Shown here piece by piece: positions 44,921 to 58,040 of a stretch of 64,000 bases of DNA. Below the pieces are notes generated by a model. It was not told where the DNA came from. It did not search any database and worked only from the letters and a program-made list of their open reading frames with translations. This DNA comes from Meandrina meandrites. Lineage: Eukaryota > Cnidaria > Anthozoa > Scleractinia > Meandrinidae. Made by a program: the position numbers and the translations under genes. The stretch is from NCBI GenBank assembly GCA_963693305.1, contig OY855905.1:40846395-40910394 (forward strand). Direction: 5' to 3'. Position 1 is the first letter of the stretch. Every line of letters begins with the position of its first letter.

Positions 44921-45370
44921 CAATGGCATTTTCCATGGCTATGTGCCTCAATGTTACTTCAATTTGGGTTTTTCATCTAATGGTTCATCAAACTTACATT
45001 TTAACTTGCCTTGTATGCTTGATGGATAGCTGCAAACAAACAGAAAACATTTTGAAGTAATTTTGAGACATGTATAATGGAAAGCTCCATTTACATACCA
45101 TTTTGTCCTTCTTTTTTGCACTGCCTTTAATTTGGAACTTTTCTGAATATTTTGTTCTTTCAACAAGAAGAATGTCTTAGAGGAATCACGATTCGTATAC
45201 GTTAGAGATGTTATCAACAGAGTAGTTAGATCAAAGTTTTTGTGAATGGGTACTAGTATGAGATACAGTGTCATCAAGTTATTTCTCTGCTTTATTATTG
45301 AGGTGACCAGTTCTTGTGTTGGGTAGCAGCTCTTGTTGTCAACTGATCACTGTTGTGGCAGGCTGCAGAG

Positions 45371-45391
45371 GGGGGGGGGGGGGGGGGGGGA
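45371..45391. repeat. poly-G tract
   Basis: It is the unit 2 counterpart of 26436-26458. Confidence 0.8.
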
Positions 45392-45922
45392 GGCATTCAT
45401 TGTTTGACTGACTGCAGGTGGATTTTTATTTACATCAGCAATATATTTTACCATTCATTCTTGTTAAGACCCCACATTGTACGCAATTTACATTTACATT
45501 GCACAAGTGTAAAAATCATTACTGGTACATGCAAATGTCTGCAAATGCATGATCAGGGTGTTTTTTTTTCACAAGTTTTCACATCTTATTAACGTTTTTG
45601 TCTACGGTTTTACATGTAGTTTATGTTTTTTAACTATGCTCATTTTAAGATGTATACGATGACGTCACAAAACATCCACCAATACAGCTACTGGGAATTG
45701 CGAGTTACACCTGCAGATTGCAGCTGTCAATATGTGTAACCAGGATGCAAGTTGTAGAACAAACTTCAGCTAACTAGACAGCTAATTATTAGTCATATAT
45801 TTTCGCGTGGAGAGCCTGATCGCAGGCTATAATGTAGGTAGAAGTGTCTTTGTTGGCTGTATGATTCTGGCTGAACATAATGCAAATAATCGACTGCAAA
45901 CCAATCACTTTTTTTCCTTCCT

Positions 45923-45993
45923 GGCCTTGTAGCTCAGTGGTAGAGCAATGGAACATCAATTCCGAGGTCGTGGGTTTAAATCCCTCCAAGGTC
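45923..45993 (+). tRNA. tRNA-like sequence (probable pseudogene), unit 2
   Basis: It matches the unit 1 copy except that box B is GGTTTAAATCC, losing the invariant C of GGTTC. This would be expected to weaken TFIIIC binding. The anticodon arm is equally unpaired. Confidence 0.45.
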
Positions 45994-47792
45994 AAAGAAG
46001 TGTAATCTGCAGTAAAAATTTGGATTGTTTGGAGATTGTCGTAACTTTTCGTTGCTTTTCGAGAAAAGAGAAAAAATTGTTCTCCAGTTCATACATTCAA
46101 ACAAAGTTTAATAGTATAGTTATCACACAGGCAGATGATTTTGTACATTCGTTTTTGCCCCTGGCAATTTGTTGAAATTGAACGTTAATCCCCCTTCAGA
46201 AGGGCTCTTTTCAGTAATATTTAAAAGTATTATTAGTTATGAACACTAACACTTATATGAAGTCGTAAGTATAGGCCCAGGTTTTTTCAAGTGGATGGTA
46301 TAGCTGTTGTATTGGATTCAACAAGGTCATCTTTTAAATCCATTCATTTGTACTTACAACAAATAATGGGCAATCCATGCCAGTGCATGGCTTGTTGTAA
46401 AATGAAAAGTAAAGTTAAGGTATCCGACAAGTTCCCTGGTTGAGTGTGTTTGTGCTTGTATATTAAAGCAAGTATTTGTAATAAATTAATGTAAAACATC
46501 ATTTGCAGTGAACTTTATTGTGGAGGGGATGCTGTGTTACAAAATAAATGTTCATAGGGCTGTAGGCAGGGGTGCAGTGGGCAAGTCTGCACCCCACCCC
46601 CCACGGGCCACAAAGGTCGTCCTAATTAATCAGGGAGTGAGGGTTAAAATGCTCTCGGGGTGCAGGAAATGTGGACTGAAACAACTTGATTGCGGCCCTG
46701 ATTCATGTTCTAAGCAAAGACAGTTTTTCTCCTTCCACACCTGGTCCCAGTGGCTTTCTTTCCATCACTTTTTTCCAACGGAAATTTATATTTTTCGTTA
46801 CTTGAGTCGCACTAGTGATAACTTATTAAAACAGTCAAGTTTTATTTGCAAAGTACTAAACAAGAAATAGCGGAGCGCAACCTGATTGCAAGGTCAGGAG
46901 GTCTACAGCGTATATAACTTGGTTGGTTTTTGTGCTGTTTAAACATTCTGCTTTTGCTCGTTGATAACACGAGAAACAAGACTTGTCGAGGCTAACAAAT
47001 TCGCCTCATCCATTTTGAATCCTGAGCGATGGACAAAGGAAAGGATTCATTATCAAGGGTGCAAAAAGTGAAATGTTTTGTTTAAAAATACTAAGTGTAT
47101 TCACCAGGTAGCCACAGTAAATCAGAGACAGAAAAGCAAAGCAAAGTTCATATGCTGAGAGATTATGGGTTATTATTGAGACTTGCGACAGTACTTAACT
47201 GGACTGTGCCATGTTCCCCTATTCACCAGTCTAGTATCGCATGCGACAGTAAAATACAGTGTTGCATAACTCCTTTATCCTCAACCCGAATGCGCAGCGG
47301 CTTCTAACATTCTTCTCACAGCCTCAAAGGCGTAGAATAAAAAGTAAGTGTTACTTTTCAGTAAAATATCTGCAGCAGAACGCAAACAAGCACTAGATTT
47401 GCAAGTTCGTTTGACAAGAGGTGGACTTGAATCCTGTATCTTAGAACAATGCCAGTTTGGATAACAGTCAAGTTAATGATACACCTAATTACAATAACGT
47501 TGTCATTGAAAAAAGCAAAATGAAAAAACTAAAGGCAAATAGGAATTAATTCGGTTTTTCAACGATATGTTTGAAATTCGCCCGATGAAACGACCACAAT
47601 ACGCCTCAAGATACACGTAAATCAATTTCTCTTACAACACGATTAATATGTGTACTGGCGAGTTCCTATTTGGCTTTTTCAATTAGGTGTACATTTAGTA
47701 CAAATGAAACTACTTAAGATGTACGGTAAGAGGCTGAAAAGTAACTTTGTCCTGACTTGCATTGCAATGCAGATTTTAAAAAGTTCACTTCA

Positions 47793-47798
47793 TTTATT
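47793..47798 (-). terminator. SMU1 candidate polyadenylation signal
   Basis: AATAAA on the minus strand (TTTATT on plus), about 170 bp beyond the SMU1 stop codon. It is conserved in copy B at 36276-36281. Confidence 0.5.
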
Positions 47799-47970
47799 TA
47801 CAAAACCACAAGAAATGAGTTCATCTCCTCATGGTAGATAGAATAAAATAACTCAGACGTTTCTCTTTTGAGTGTTCTTTCGTTCTGATTACAACGCAGC
47901 GGGTCGTTTTTCGCCAAGCATCTGATCTCTCTCGATGTATCATTCACGAAGCTTTTAAGGTGAACGTTAT

Positions 47971-49770
47971 TCATGGCTGCCATAGTTTAAGCTGTCCGTC
48001 TTCACTATATGTGGAAATCAGATTGTTGTGCGGGTGATGTTCAACGCCTATCACGTCCTTGTCGTGAACCTACATTACAGAAACAAGCAAATCAGTTCAA
48101 TATGTACTACCAGCGTTACGGTTACATGTAAGACAGCATCTCTTTGGGAAGCAGGCATGGAGAGGAAAGGTAGCATCATGTGGGATCAGCTAAACAGATC
48201 AGAGCTACCATGCAAGGGCAGACACAGAGTTTTCAGGAGTTTCAAGAAGAAAAAACTTCTAGAAGCCAACAAAACTTTTAGAGAAACAAACATAAAATGA
48301 GGTTTAAAAGCGTCCTTGGAAAATACGCTCACAGAAGACTGTACAGAAAATTTTAAAACGCAAAACACTTTATCCCTAAAGCACGAAAGCGACTGCAATG
48401 CATCGACAGGAAACTTTTGGTAGAGGAATATTAGAAATATGACTATGTTGCAGTACTGTATTCTGTAGTATTGCACTCCTTTTCCAAGCAGGCTAGCCAT
48501 ACTGTTGCCACTTGACAAAGTACTTGACGTAATACGTCAAGAATTAATTTCAAACCTTGTGAGATGGCAACGCAAAATAACAGCTTGGTTGACCAAACAG
48601 TTAAGATTTTCTTGTTAACATTTGTATGTTTTACAGTCAAACGCGCTGAGCCGTACCCACCCGACTAAGTTTTTGACATCTTTTTGACAAGTTTTTGATT
48701 AGTTTTATGGCTTCTGGTTGCACAACGGTTTATACGAACGATCTATGAAACGTTCAGTTTCAACTGGTTTTACAAACCCAGAAAACATTTCCTGTGCGAA
48801 AAGTTAAGTTTGACCAAATTTTTGTCGGCATAAAATTTATTTATCGCCAGTTGAACTTGGCATAATCGCTCGTGCGAAGCGTTGTTTGAAACCCTTTCAA
48901 ACTCTGACGTTTGAAGACGAATCATGCAACGGTTGATACCCCACCTTCCATTTTTCAAGGCATCTGATTGGCAGTTTAAAGCAACCGGAAGCCGTAAAAC
49001 TCATCAAAGTAATCAAAAACTTGTCAAAAACTTTGTTGGGTGGCTACGGTTGAATGCTTTTGACTGTAATAGATGCAAAACATGACGTGTAGAAATGAAC
49101 AAACAAACCTGTAAAGACTGTTCTAGTTTTCCTGTCATGGTACTAAAACAGTACATGACCATGTCCTCCCCTACGCAGTAAATCCATTCCCCCCTGGGGG
49201 ACAGGGTACAGCACACAAAGTCGCCACCGTCTCTCTTACCACTGGTGAAGCTACGTACAATCTGAACGAAAACAACGTCAATGTGTAAACAGATATGAAC
49301 TGACAACTTTCATGAAAGCATTTGTTTACCACATAAAAGTGGGTAGAGATCTCGCTAATAATCCCACATCATTCAAAGTGTTCGTGTGGCATTTGTTCTT
49401 CCGGGACAAAATCTATCCAGAGGTACAGACTCGAGATGGTTAGGTCAACTCTCATGCATTTTACCTTTCACGGTTTTATAAATGGGCTACATCAAAACAA
49501 ATGCAAAGGGCCTCCCATCATGCAGGTGGCAAAACAGGCCTATTGAAAAGAACTGTTGTCACCCATAAGAAAAGACTCCTGGAATGGTTTCATTTAGTTT
49601 GCAGTATAATTATGTTTATACGTTCCAAATTCTGAAGGACCAAAAATACGGTGGTTGCTGTTGTTGTTTGATTGTATTGTTGTTGTTATCATTGTTGCTG
49701 TTGTTTAAAGTGGCTCCTGCTGTCATTGTCACTGTCTCTGTCGTTGTTGCTGCAGCTGCAGCTATTGTTG

Positions 49771-49829
<59 letters not shown>

Positions 49830-49896
49830 TTTAACCACATACACCCAAGATTCAAGTTTGTATGAAAAGTGCTCAAAAAAGTTTTGTATTTATTTA

Positions 49897-49948
<52 letters not shown>

Positions 49949-52900
49949 TATTCACAGATGCAATAGTTATAGCGAGAATAATACGTATAGAATTTTTACA
50001 GCTTTTCTCTTCTTTTATATTCACTATTTGTAAAATTTTGGTTTTGAAATATTTTTTAAAGACGTAAATGAAAATCAGATTTTTTACGAACAGAAATATG
50101 TAAATAAGTTTATATTTTGTAAATAGTTCACCTCAGTTTGTAATATTTTAACTTGTGTACATAGAAGCTTAGAGCATGTAAAAGCTTTCAGAGTGTTATT
50201 ATGTAGGTAGGCTATTGAAATTTTTACTGACATTATTTCATGGGAAGAACTTAAGGAAAACAAAATTTGTATATCATCATCATCATCATCATCATCATCA
50301 TCGTTTACTCGTACCTGTCCCTGCATGTTCATGACCAGTACAGTGCTTGTTCTGTTGCACACCACAAACTGCTCAGGATTCCTCGGCATCACGTGTACTG
50401 AGTTGACCGTGATGTCAGTCGCAACACTTCCCACTGATGGCTTGAACGTGTGAAGGCACTCGGTTGTTTTAATATTCCAAAGCTGACAACAAAAACACAC
50501 AAGCATGAAATGGTGAAAAAAGAACTTCAAATGGTAGGCTCTAGACCCTGGAAGCAAAAAAATATGGATCAGCGCACGTTAAAAGAGGCGATCATTCAGC
50601 AATCTGGGGAACAAGACAGTGCCGTTTTTGGCTGCGCAAATCTTTGTTAAAGCACATGTTAAGGGGGTTAATTGGGTTCAAGGACAACACATACTTCCAT
50701 ATGCCCCAGTCCCACTCGACTTTTCGCTTGTTTAAGATCCCCTCGTTGCGCCGTGTTCCGCGCAACCAACTCACACTAAAAATAATGTCTGTTTTGCAGT
50801 GCAATCAAGTTTGACTGTGATTACAACAATTCATAACCAGGTACCTTAACTGTTCCATCACTGCTCGCACTGATGATGTTGTGTGCATCAGTAGTGAATA
50901 TTGCATCATTTACAAATGATGTATGTCCACGAAATTCCTTCAAAGTCTTCCCAGACTTAAGGCCATGCATTCTACAAGGACAAAAAAAATCATCAAATAC
51001 AAACGTTTCAAACTAGGAAGGCTAACTAAACAAATATTTTTTTAAGTAAAAATGTCCCCCAAAAAAATTGCCAGGAGATAGTGCTCTGTTGTCAGGGTTA
51101 GGCACATAACCACAAAAACAGAATTTTTTGGAAATGATTTAAAGAACTTGACTCTGTAGCTCAGGTTGGTATGTACCCACCCACCTTATCGTCATGTCAA
51201 ATGAACCACTCAGAAGCTGGCTAGCATCACGAGAGAATGTTACACATGTTACTCCTTTGGCGTGTGCCTTCTCAAACCGCCGCAAACACTGGCCAGTCTG
51301 CAACTTCCATACCTGAAAATATCATAAAAAAGTTCTGGTTTCCATGGCATTGCTAAGTTGTATAACTTATCAGCAGGTATTATCACTAAAATAAACTAAG
51401 GATTTATTAAAATCAATTGAACGACAGACGTATACTGTAACAGGAAAACAGCTTGCCAAAATAAAGACCGCCTAGTTTCCTTAGCTGATAAGTTGGCACT
51501 CTTAAAAAATTCGTCTCAAGTTCATTGTATTAATAAATAATTATATTTACATTGAAGTTTTTTGTTTGCTATGTACGTGTACATTATTATTTTTGTTTTA
51601 ATTACAGTTCTGAGTTCTAATTTGACGTTACATCAAGACAACATCCCCGAATTATTCAAAATCATGTCAGAGCTTTTTGTGGATTAGTAAAGATTGGCAG
51701 GAAAAGCTATCATGTATATAATTTGGGTTTTGGTGTACTTTTCTTTACACACCTGCCACATTCTTATGAATGATTCAAACAACTCAAATAATTTGTAACT
51801 GCAGTGCACATGTACATGTAAACTGCGTTTACCTCCATGTTCATGTACAGAACAAACCGAATCAACATAAAGTTCATGCACAAAGGACTGCAGTCAGGGC
51901 AGGACAGTGTACACATAAAAAAACAAATTATTGCACTGTACCTTTAATTTTCCATCCTGTCCTCCAGAAGCTAGCATTTCACTGTCACGACTAAACGTTA
52001 AACAAAGCACTGAGTCATCCATCATCATGAAGTTCTCCTGAGCTTGGTATTTTAGATCCTTTCTGATCTTTCCTGTTGTGAAATTCCACACCTCAATGAA
52101 GCCGTCAACACTTCCAGTCACCAGGTACTGTCCATCGGGAGAAAACTTCACACACTCAGGGTGAGATTTCGACCCAAACTGAGGACAGAATATCATAATA
52201 CATGTAAGCAACCTCTTCCCACAAGCAGTCACAATGTCCAAAATACCAAAATTTCCAAGTCAAATCAGTACTAACAGTCAGAACCTCTCACAATGCAACC
52301 ATGCTAAGGGTTGATGGTTTGAAATTTTCTATTGTTTTTTAGCCCATGGTAAGTGACCACTTCACATAATCCAACCTCACTATGGGCACCTAAGGGTAAA
52401 GCGGGATGCCTTACAACCCTGTGATGATAAAAGATTGTTCTTGCATTGTCTCATAATTATCTGTTGTCTGGGTAGGGCAGGGGTTTCATTTAGAGCCAGG
52501 CACCAGGCAAATTGACCGGCTTTAACTTTGCCCAGCTGTTTTCAACATCTGAGCCAACTGCAATTTATCAAACTGAGAAGGGACTTGCTGATACTATGCC
52601 CAGGTGAAAGACCCTGATGCCCACCAGCACAAAACCTTAAAAAAAGGGGATGTTCCACTTCCTGACATCTGGGAGATTACATTCCCTATGCAGGAGAACA
52701 GAATGAAACATCCATACCAGGATTCTTTTAAACTAACAATAGGAGTGTTACATTTCACGTAATATATCAAGCACGAGAGACAGTGCGTCATTGGGATATC
52801 CAAACGCCGAGAAGAAAGTTGAAAATACGACGCGTAGCAGAGTATTTTTTATGAAATTTGAGGTGTTTGGATAGCCGATGAAAAACTCTCTCGAGTGTTT

Positions 52901-55900
52901 GATATATCTTCTCAATCAAAACAAAAACTTAGGAGTGAACGGAGAAATAAAGTCGTAAAAATCTATGCTGATTAAGACCGGGTATACAAACTTCCTTCAC
53001 AGTGATGTGAACTTGATGAATTATTAATGAGTTTAAGAAATGCAAGTCAATACAGCTGTAATACCTTTATTGTTCTGTTCATTTGTGTGGGATATTTCTC
53101 CTCCTCCTCGTCTTTCACTGCTGCCTTGCCACGGAACACATCAATGGTAGTTCCTGGCGGCAGTAGACCTTGGTACTGCTGCCATTTGAGTGCCTGACTC
53201 AACAAGGCCAGCAGACGAGATGGAGGTACCACTGACACCTCGCCTGAGAGAGCTGAAAAAAAAAATGACAAAACATGAAGAGCTGGATATACATTGTAAT
53301 CACACAGAACAGCAGAACCTTTTAGTTATTTTTTTTTTTTTCATCAAACATTATATGGGAGAATTCCAATTCTGCAGAGCTTAACAAATATATTTAACAC
53401 AGTTGTACCTGAACCTTCAGTTGTAACTGTACCTTCACAGTTCTTAACCTGAATCAAGCACATCCATCCTGGCCAAATAATGTTTCATACTCAAAGAAAA
53501 CAAATTAAAACCAATGATCACCTTGTGCAATGGCTGCTCTCCTGCGTTCTTTACTGCCACCTTCAGGGTAAGCCTAAAAAGTGTACTCCAATGTGACAAC
53601 TATTTGCATAATTTGTGTAATAATAAATATTTATTTTAATATTCTCTGAAATCAAGGTAAATATATCTGCTGCAGTATTTCTCCATCTTCCCAATCAATG
53701 ATCATTTTACGTCCAATCAAACAAAAATAACAGTATACATGTAAAAGATAGTTCAGATATGAGAAGTGAATAAAAGCTTTTTTGAACACTCTCGAATCAC
53801 GATGGATTAACATCCCATCCAGGGGGGAATAGAAATACTGTCTCCTGGTTTCTTCATGCTACAGAAACTGCCTCCTCCTCAGGCGCCTCGATTTTCGCTG
53901 AAACAAAGAGCGCGAGCGCGAGGCGCGAGTGTTTGGTGACGAGCGCGAAGCGCGAGGGACCACGGGAAGGAGAAAGAAAGAGAGCGAGACGCCTGCGAGA
54001 AAACGTGTCGATTTCGTGGCAATTTTGTCGTTTTCTTGGCATCCTCATTTTTTCGGCGTTTTTAAGCCTTGGAAGTGGACAATTTCAATAGTTTATCGAA
54101 GAATACGAAGTAATTGATATGTAGATCGATCAATGCCTCGATATACGTGATAATTCAGCACTTATGGCTGCCACCGAAGTCGATGATGATATGTGTGAAG
54201 ATTCATACGAACTTGAAGTACTCGAAGAATCATTTGACGACTTATGTATAAATATGTATTGAACTACTGACCTGTCGTGATCGGGTCTCGAAAAGCTTAT
54301 CCAAAACGTTCCTTGTTTCCTTTGAATGCAATTTTTTCATTTTAACCAAAGCGGCGTGTTCGATTTTCGGCTAGAAACTTGTTTCAGGTTGTCGAAGCCT
54401 GTAATGTTGTTGAAGTCCGTTTTTCTGAAAAAATACAGCTTCCCCTTCACAAGATGGATAAGGACAAACGATTTTCTCTTCTAAAAACGCCAAATTAACA
54501 GGTCTAAACTCATTTTTAAAAATTGCGTAATCGTCCGCCATTACACTCTCCGCCATCTTGAAAACAAAATCTGCCAGGCGTCTCTCTTCCTTTCGCCTTC
54601 CCTTCCTCCCTTGCGCGCCCATGTCCAAGAGAGAGGCGTCTGGGTACGAGGCAGCTACAGAAACCAAAATAAGCTCCAGCCTGATGGGCCACTAGGCTCG
54701 TGCACAGACTTTAACCTTTTCACCATACATGTAAATATTATTAATTATCGAAACTCTCAAACTCTCTCATTGACCTCTGCTTGATACAGTCAACTAGTCA
54801 CCAGTGACTCACCTCTCTGGGATCAAAGTACGAACGTGCTAACATGTTCTCCAGATGAAGATATCGATCAGGCTGTTGTTGCTTCAACATGATCATAGGA
54901 TCTGTTTGGCGCAGCAATGATCTTGCAGCTCCCAGTTCACGCAATTCAATCAACTCCAGCACAATCTAAAAGCATGTACATATATACAGATTTAGTATAT
55001 AACATCATACAAGGAAAAGATCTATCAACATGTATATAAATGATTGTCTATTACAATGTTTGTTTCTGAGCTGTGTAGGGTATGTGTTGAGGTTCCATTT
55101 TACCCTTGGAACAACGTGGTATATTTTTTCCTTTTTTATATTCATTATCATGTATTATCATATGTACACCAGAACAAAGGAAAATACTAAAATGTACTAA
55201 GGGTAACATTGAACCACAACATGTACTAGGGTATGTACAATCATATGTACACTGTCAAGGTGAAGATAGAGGGCTTTCAAAAAGACCTGACACCCACTGG
55301 AGCTCTGGTGGGTATTCTGTTGTCCAGAATCACCAGCTGGCATCTGCACAGCTCCCTATAAAGTGCAATTAGATGTTTTCTGCTTCTTATATTGCTCTCT
55401 GACAGGAACTCACAACTTAAGGCAGTCAGCAGCTACTTTGAAAGTCCTGAAATGAAACTTTAGGGGTTGTACATGATTGTATAATTCACACAAACACTGT
55501 ACAAGTAAAATTAGTCAATCCTAATGTAAAATAAACAACCAGGGCTTTGCAAGTGTGTAACAAATAAAAAGTGTATGTCTATACAAAACATCAATTTTCG
55601 TACTTGATCCCGTACCTGTTCATACAAGTCAATAAGCTTCTTGTCAGGTAACTTAAGTGGTTGAATAGCTTGCAGCACTGTGTCCCAATGACCATTGTTT
55701 ATTTCTCCAACAAAACTTTCCACACTATCTACAGTATTCAAGGTGATTCCAGTTTCTTCCTGCATTAAGAAAATATAACATTATTATAATTTTACAATGT
55801 AATTTACATATACTTTTATAAACAAATTATATGCAAACAAGAGTTAGTTAAAGGTCTTTCAGACTCACTCTTTTCTTTTTAGACCTGGATCAAACAAGAG

Positions 55901-57759
55901 GGAGAGCACACACAATGTAACTCTTTATCTTGTTGGCCTGAAAATTCTTGTCGAATTTAAACCTACACTGTATTTAAATTTACATGGGAGACAAGGAGCA
56001 TTTTCAATCGCACCTTGTATGATTTTTGTTAACTCTCACTTACTATCTTCCTCATTTGGCCACACTTTGATAGTCAACATGATCAAGGAAAGTTTAATCT
56101 ACTCTCATTTTCGTTAAAAATTTTAAATGCTGTTACTGACAGTAACAAATTTAGATTCTGACATAAAATGAAATATCATTTCATCTTTCTGTTAACTTTA
56201 AGCTGCATGTTACCTGCAAAGTTGCAAGGGTCCTCGGCAGACTGTTTTCTTTAAGAAACTGCTGGATAAGTCGGATCACACTGTCATTCAAATCAACGCA
56301 CAATCATGTTAGTAAGCAATAAAACATAGAGTGGTATATGTTGTGGTTTAAATTTATGTTTGGTTTAAATTTTCAAACCAGTTTGAGTTTTATTTTAATT
56401 TGTTTCAGATTATGGTAATGAATATGTGACAAAGAAAAATAATGATCAAACTACATTCTAGATTGAAAAATTTTAAACTTCAGATAAATTTAAACCACAA
56501 CATAATAACAAAAAGTGACAATCTCATGTTTTTTTTTATAGTAAGATTAAACTCATCACTAAATATAGATGAGTGTGGCAAAGGTGCCAAAAATCTATGT
56601 GGGAGCCACCAGTGAGCATAGATGGTAACCATAACAACCCTGTGAGTGGCAACCACAAGGCACTGTCACACCGTTACGCATATCTAAATACTTACCTTGA
56701 GGGAAGGGAGGTGGGAGCAAAGAGCAATAAATTATTGCAAGCACTTTACATAAAAGGCAATGCAAGCAAAATGGCACGACCTCCACAGGAGAGCTGTAAA
56801 AAATACTCTGAGATTGCCCCCAATTCACGAGAGTAACCACTGGCTAGCAATTGTCTCGAGTTTAACCTTGCCTAAATTTCCTTTAGCCCCAATACATTTC
56901 TAAGTTTGTCTTTTACAGATGCTGTTAATTCATCATAATTAGCATTATAGAGGATAATTTTTTTTATACTTCGTTGAAAAATATTAGTGTTATGTATGTA
57001 TTCTATAAGTCTTCAGATTTCAATGGAGACCTTGCTGGGTTATTTCCTCTTTTAAAAAAAAATCACTGACAGAGATAATTTGAGAGTGGGCAGCAGATTA
57101 CACAGCCTAACAGGCTAAGAGATCCGCTAATTTCAGCTGGTCAGCTGAGCCGACAAGGTCTCCCTCACTTACTAAGCACCTGAGCTAAATGTTTTAAGTG
57201 TTTATTCAAGGGACAATGCAGTCATTGACCAAGAAAATTTAAACCTAGCACCACAATTGAGTAATCCCGAGCTACAAAGCAGTAAAGATATTGTAAGTAT
57301 GATCACCCAAACATGGTGTGAGGTAGTGTCCATGTACTTCATTGCAAAGATATAGAAGCTTATAAAGATACAGCCCCATGTACATGATGTAAGCTTCCTG
57401 TTTTCAAATTGGTAATTTCAAATGAAGTATCATTGCTGCTCTTCAACCTAGAGATAGAGCTTTCAGCAACATAGCTAAGAGATACTTCGTTCACATTCGA
57501 CAAAAACTGAAATATTATCGCTTTGTTTCCAAGCTGGCGTCCCTGATCTGCAAACTTTGTATTTTATAGCTACTACACGTGGCTACTTCCAATATGTTTT
57601 TACGCAATATTTAACCTTTTCAAAAACATTACCCGCTATAGAAGATGCCTACGTGACCTATAATTTTCTTAAGGATTGTTTAGTGAGTATCAGCGCTTCA
57701 GATTCACGACTAACAACAATAAACTCTACTTACTCAGCAGACTCCACTTCGAGCGCCAT
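47971..57759 (-). CDS. SMU1: SMU1, WD40-repeat spliceosomal protein
   Basis: Twelve coding exons read right to left: 57734-57759, 56214-56280, 55616-55759, 54813-54965, 53522-53573, 53065-53252, 51942-52178, 51185-51312, 50845-50971, 50315-50482, 49109-49261, 47971-48069. Lengths sum to 1542 nt, that is 513 residues plus stop, the length I know for human SMU1. The N-terminus [17 protein letters not shown].. gives LisH (about 6-38), then CTLH ([19 protein letters not shown]). A linker with [15 protein letters not shown] sequence and [18 protein letters not shown] follows, then WD40 blades from about residue 210 ([34 protein letters not shown]; ending [12 protein letters not shown]). SMU1 partners RED (IK) in the spliceosomal B complex in the nucleus. 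All junctions are GT-AG and in phase. Exons 12-8 are also present as two broken copies to the left. The promoter is probably shared with the MIF4GD-like gene. Confidence 0.95.
49765..49946. repeat. (TTA)n microsatellites in SMU1 intron 10
   Basis: Pure TTA/ATT tracts at about 49765-49830 and 49899-49946, with a CTG/GTT-rich stretch before them. In copy B the tract is only a few units long. Confidence 0.9.
50276..50304. repeat. (ATC)n microsatellite
   Basis: About nine ATC units lie next to SMU1 exon 10. They are absent from copy B, where TTATTA occupies the position. Confidence 0.9.
52763..52909. repeat. TIR MITE in SMU1 intron 6
   Basis: The arms ATATATCAAGCACGAGAGA, GGATATCCAAACGCC and their complements enclose an AT-rich centre. 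Confidence 0.7.
53869..54653. mobile_element. MULE-like element with 11-bp TSD and gene-like cargo
   Basis: The TSD GCTACAGAAAC (53858-53868, 54654-54664) flanks TIRs of about 21 bp (TGCCTCCTCCTCAGGCGCC and, inverted, TGCCTCGTACCCAGACGCC). The 785-bp interior is locally GC-rich with GCGCGAG repeats, carries two ORFs and no transposase. TSD length and TIR fit Mutator-like elements. Confidence 0.8.
54164..54262 (+). other. short acidic ORF inside the MULE-like element
   Basis: 32 codons, [20 protein letters not shown] and on, rich in Asp and Glu. No family is recognised. Confidence 0.25.
54371..54667 (-). other. zinc-knuckle-like ORF inside the MULE-like element
   Basis: A 98-codon frame starts across the element's right TIR. 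An internal Met starts [19 protein letters not shown]. It then has [21 protein letters not shown], a C-x4-C-x(n)-H pattern like half of a C2H2 finger. It may be a captured host 5' exon. Confidence 0.35.
56337..56504. repeat. TIR MITE in SMU1 intron 1
   Basis: The ends TATGTTGTGGTTTAAATTTA and complement are perfect over about 20 bp, flanked by TA-rich sequence consistent with a TA target. Confidence 0.75.
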
Positions 57760-58040
57760 CTTGGAATAACGAAAACCGCAAGTAATGCTGGGTATTATCA
57801 CAAACCGAATGATTGAAGGGGTGGGTGCTGGGGCGAAAAACTTTTATGGAGAAAATACTCATTAACCCTTGATTGTCTGTTATCGAAGAATATGCAAGTA
57901 TATTTTAGCTTTCTTTAAGTATATTTGTTGAAATTTTATGACATGCTAGTGAATTCGATCATAAGCAAGTAAAGCTTAGGGTGTTTCGATATAATGGCCC
58001 TACCCCTGTTAGGAATCTTTTCTTTCCCCTGCTGTTCAAG
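57760..58040. promoter_or_regulatory. putative bidirectional promoter, SMU1 / MIF4GD-like
   Basis: 281 bp separate the two start codons, which point outward. No TATA box is obvious at a useful distance for either gene. The shared short interval itself is the evidence. Confidence 0.6.

Larger units (their letters stand above)
41379..51400. repeat. tandem segmental duplication, unit 2
   Basis: It is the counterpart of unit 1, about 10 kb, with few insertions. It begins with the upstream flank of CD225 copy 2 and ends in intron 7 of the complete SMU1 gene, where similarity to copy B stops near 51400. Confidence 0.85.
53808..54715 (+). mobile_element. 5'-truncated SINE split by a MULE-like element (SMU1 intron 4)
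   Basis: The left piece (CATCCCATCCAGGGGGGAAT.. to 53868) and the right piece (AAGCTCCAGCCTGATGGGCC.. to about 54715) together form the 3' half of the SINE family seen at 11.3 kb, in the plus orientation. The insertion at 53869-54653 divides them. Confidence 0.75.

Noticed and set aside
49584..50067. Long hydrophobic ORFs (poly-Leu, poly-Ile)
   Set aside because: They are translations of the (TTA)n microsatellites.
56640..56830. ATACTTACCTTGAGGGAAGGG resembles the 5' end of U1 snRNA
   Set aside because: The match stops after ATACTTACCT; the following sequence lacks the U1 stem-loops and Sm site. It is better read as a chance donor-like complement in an intron.
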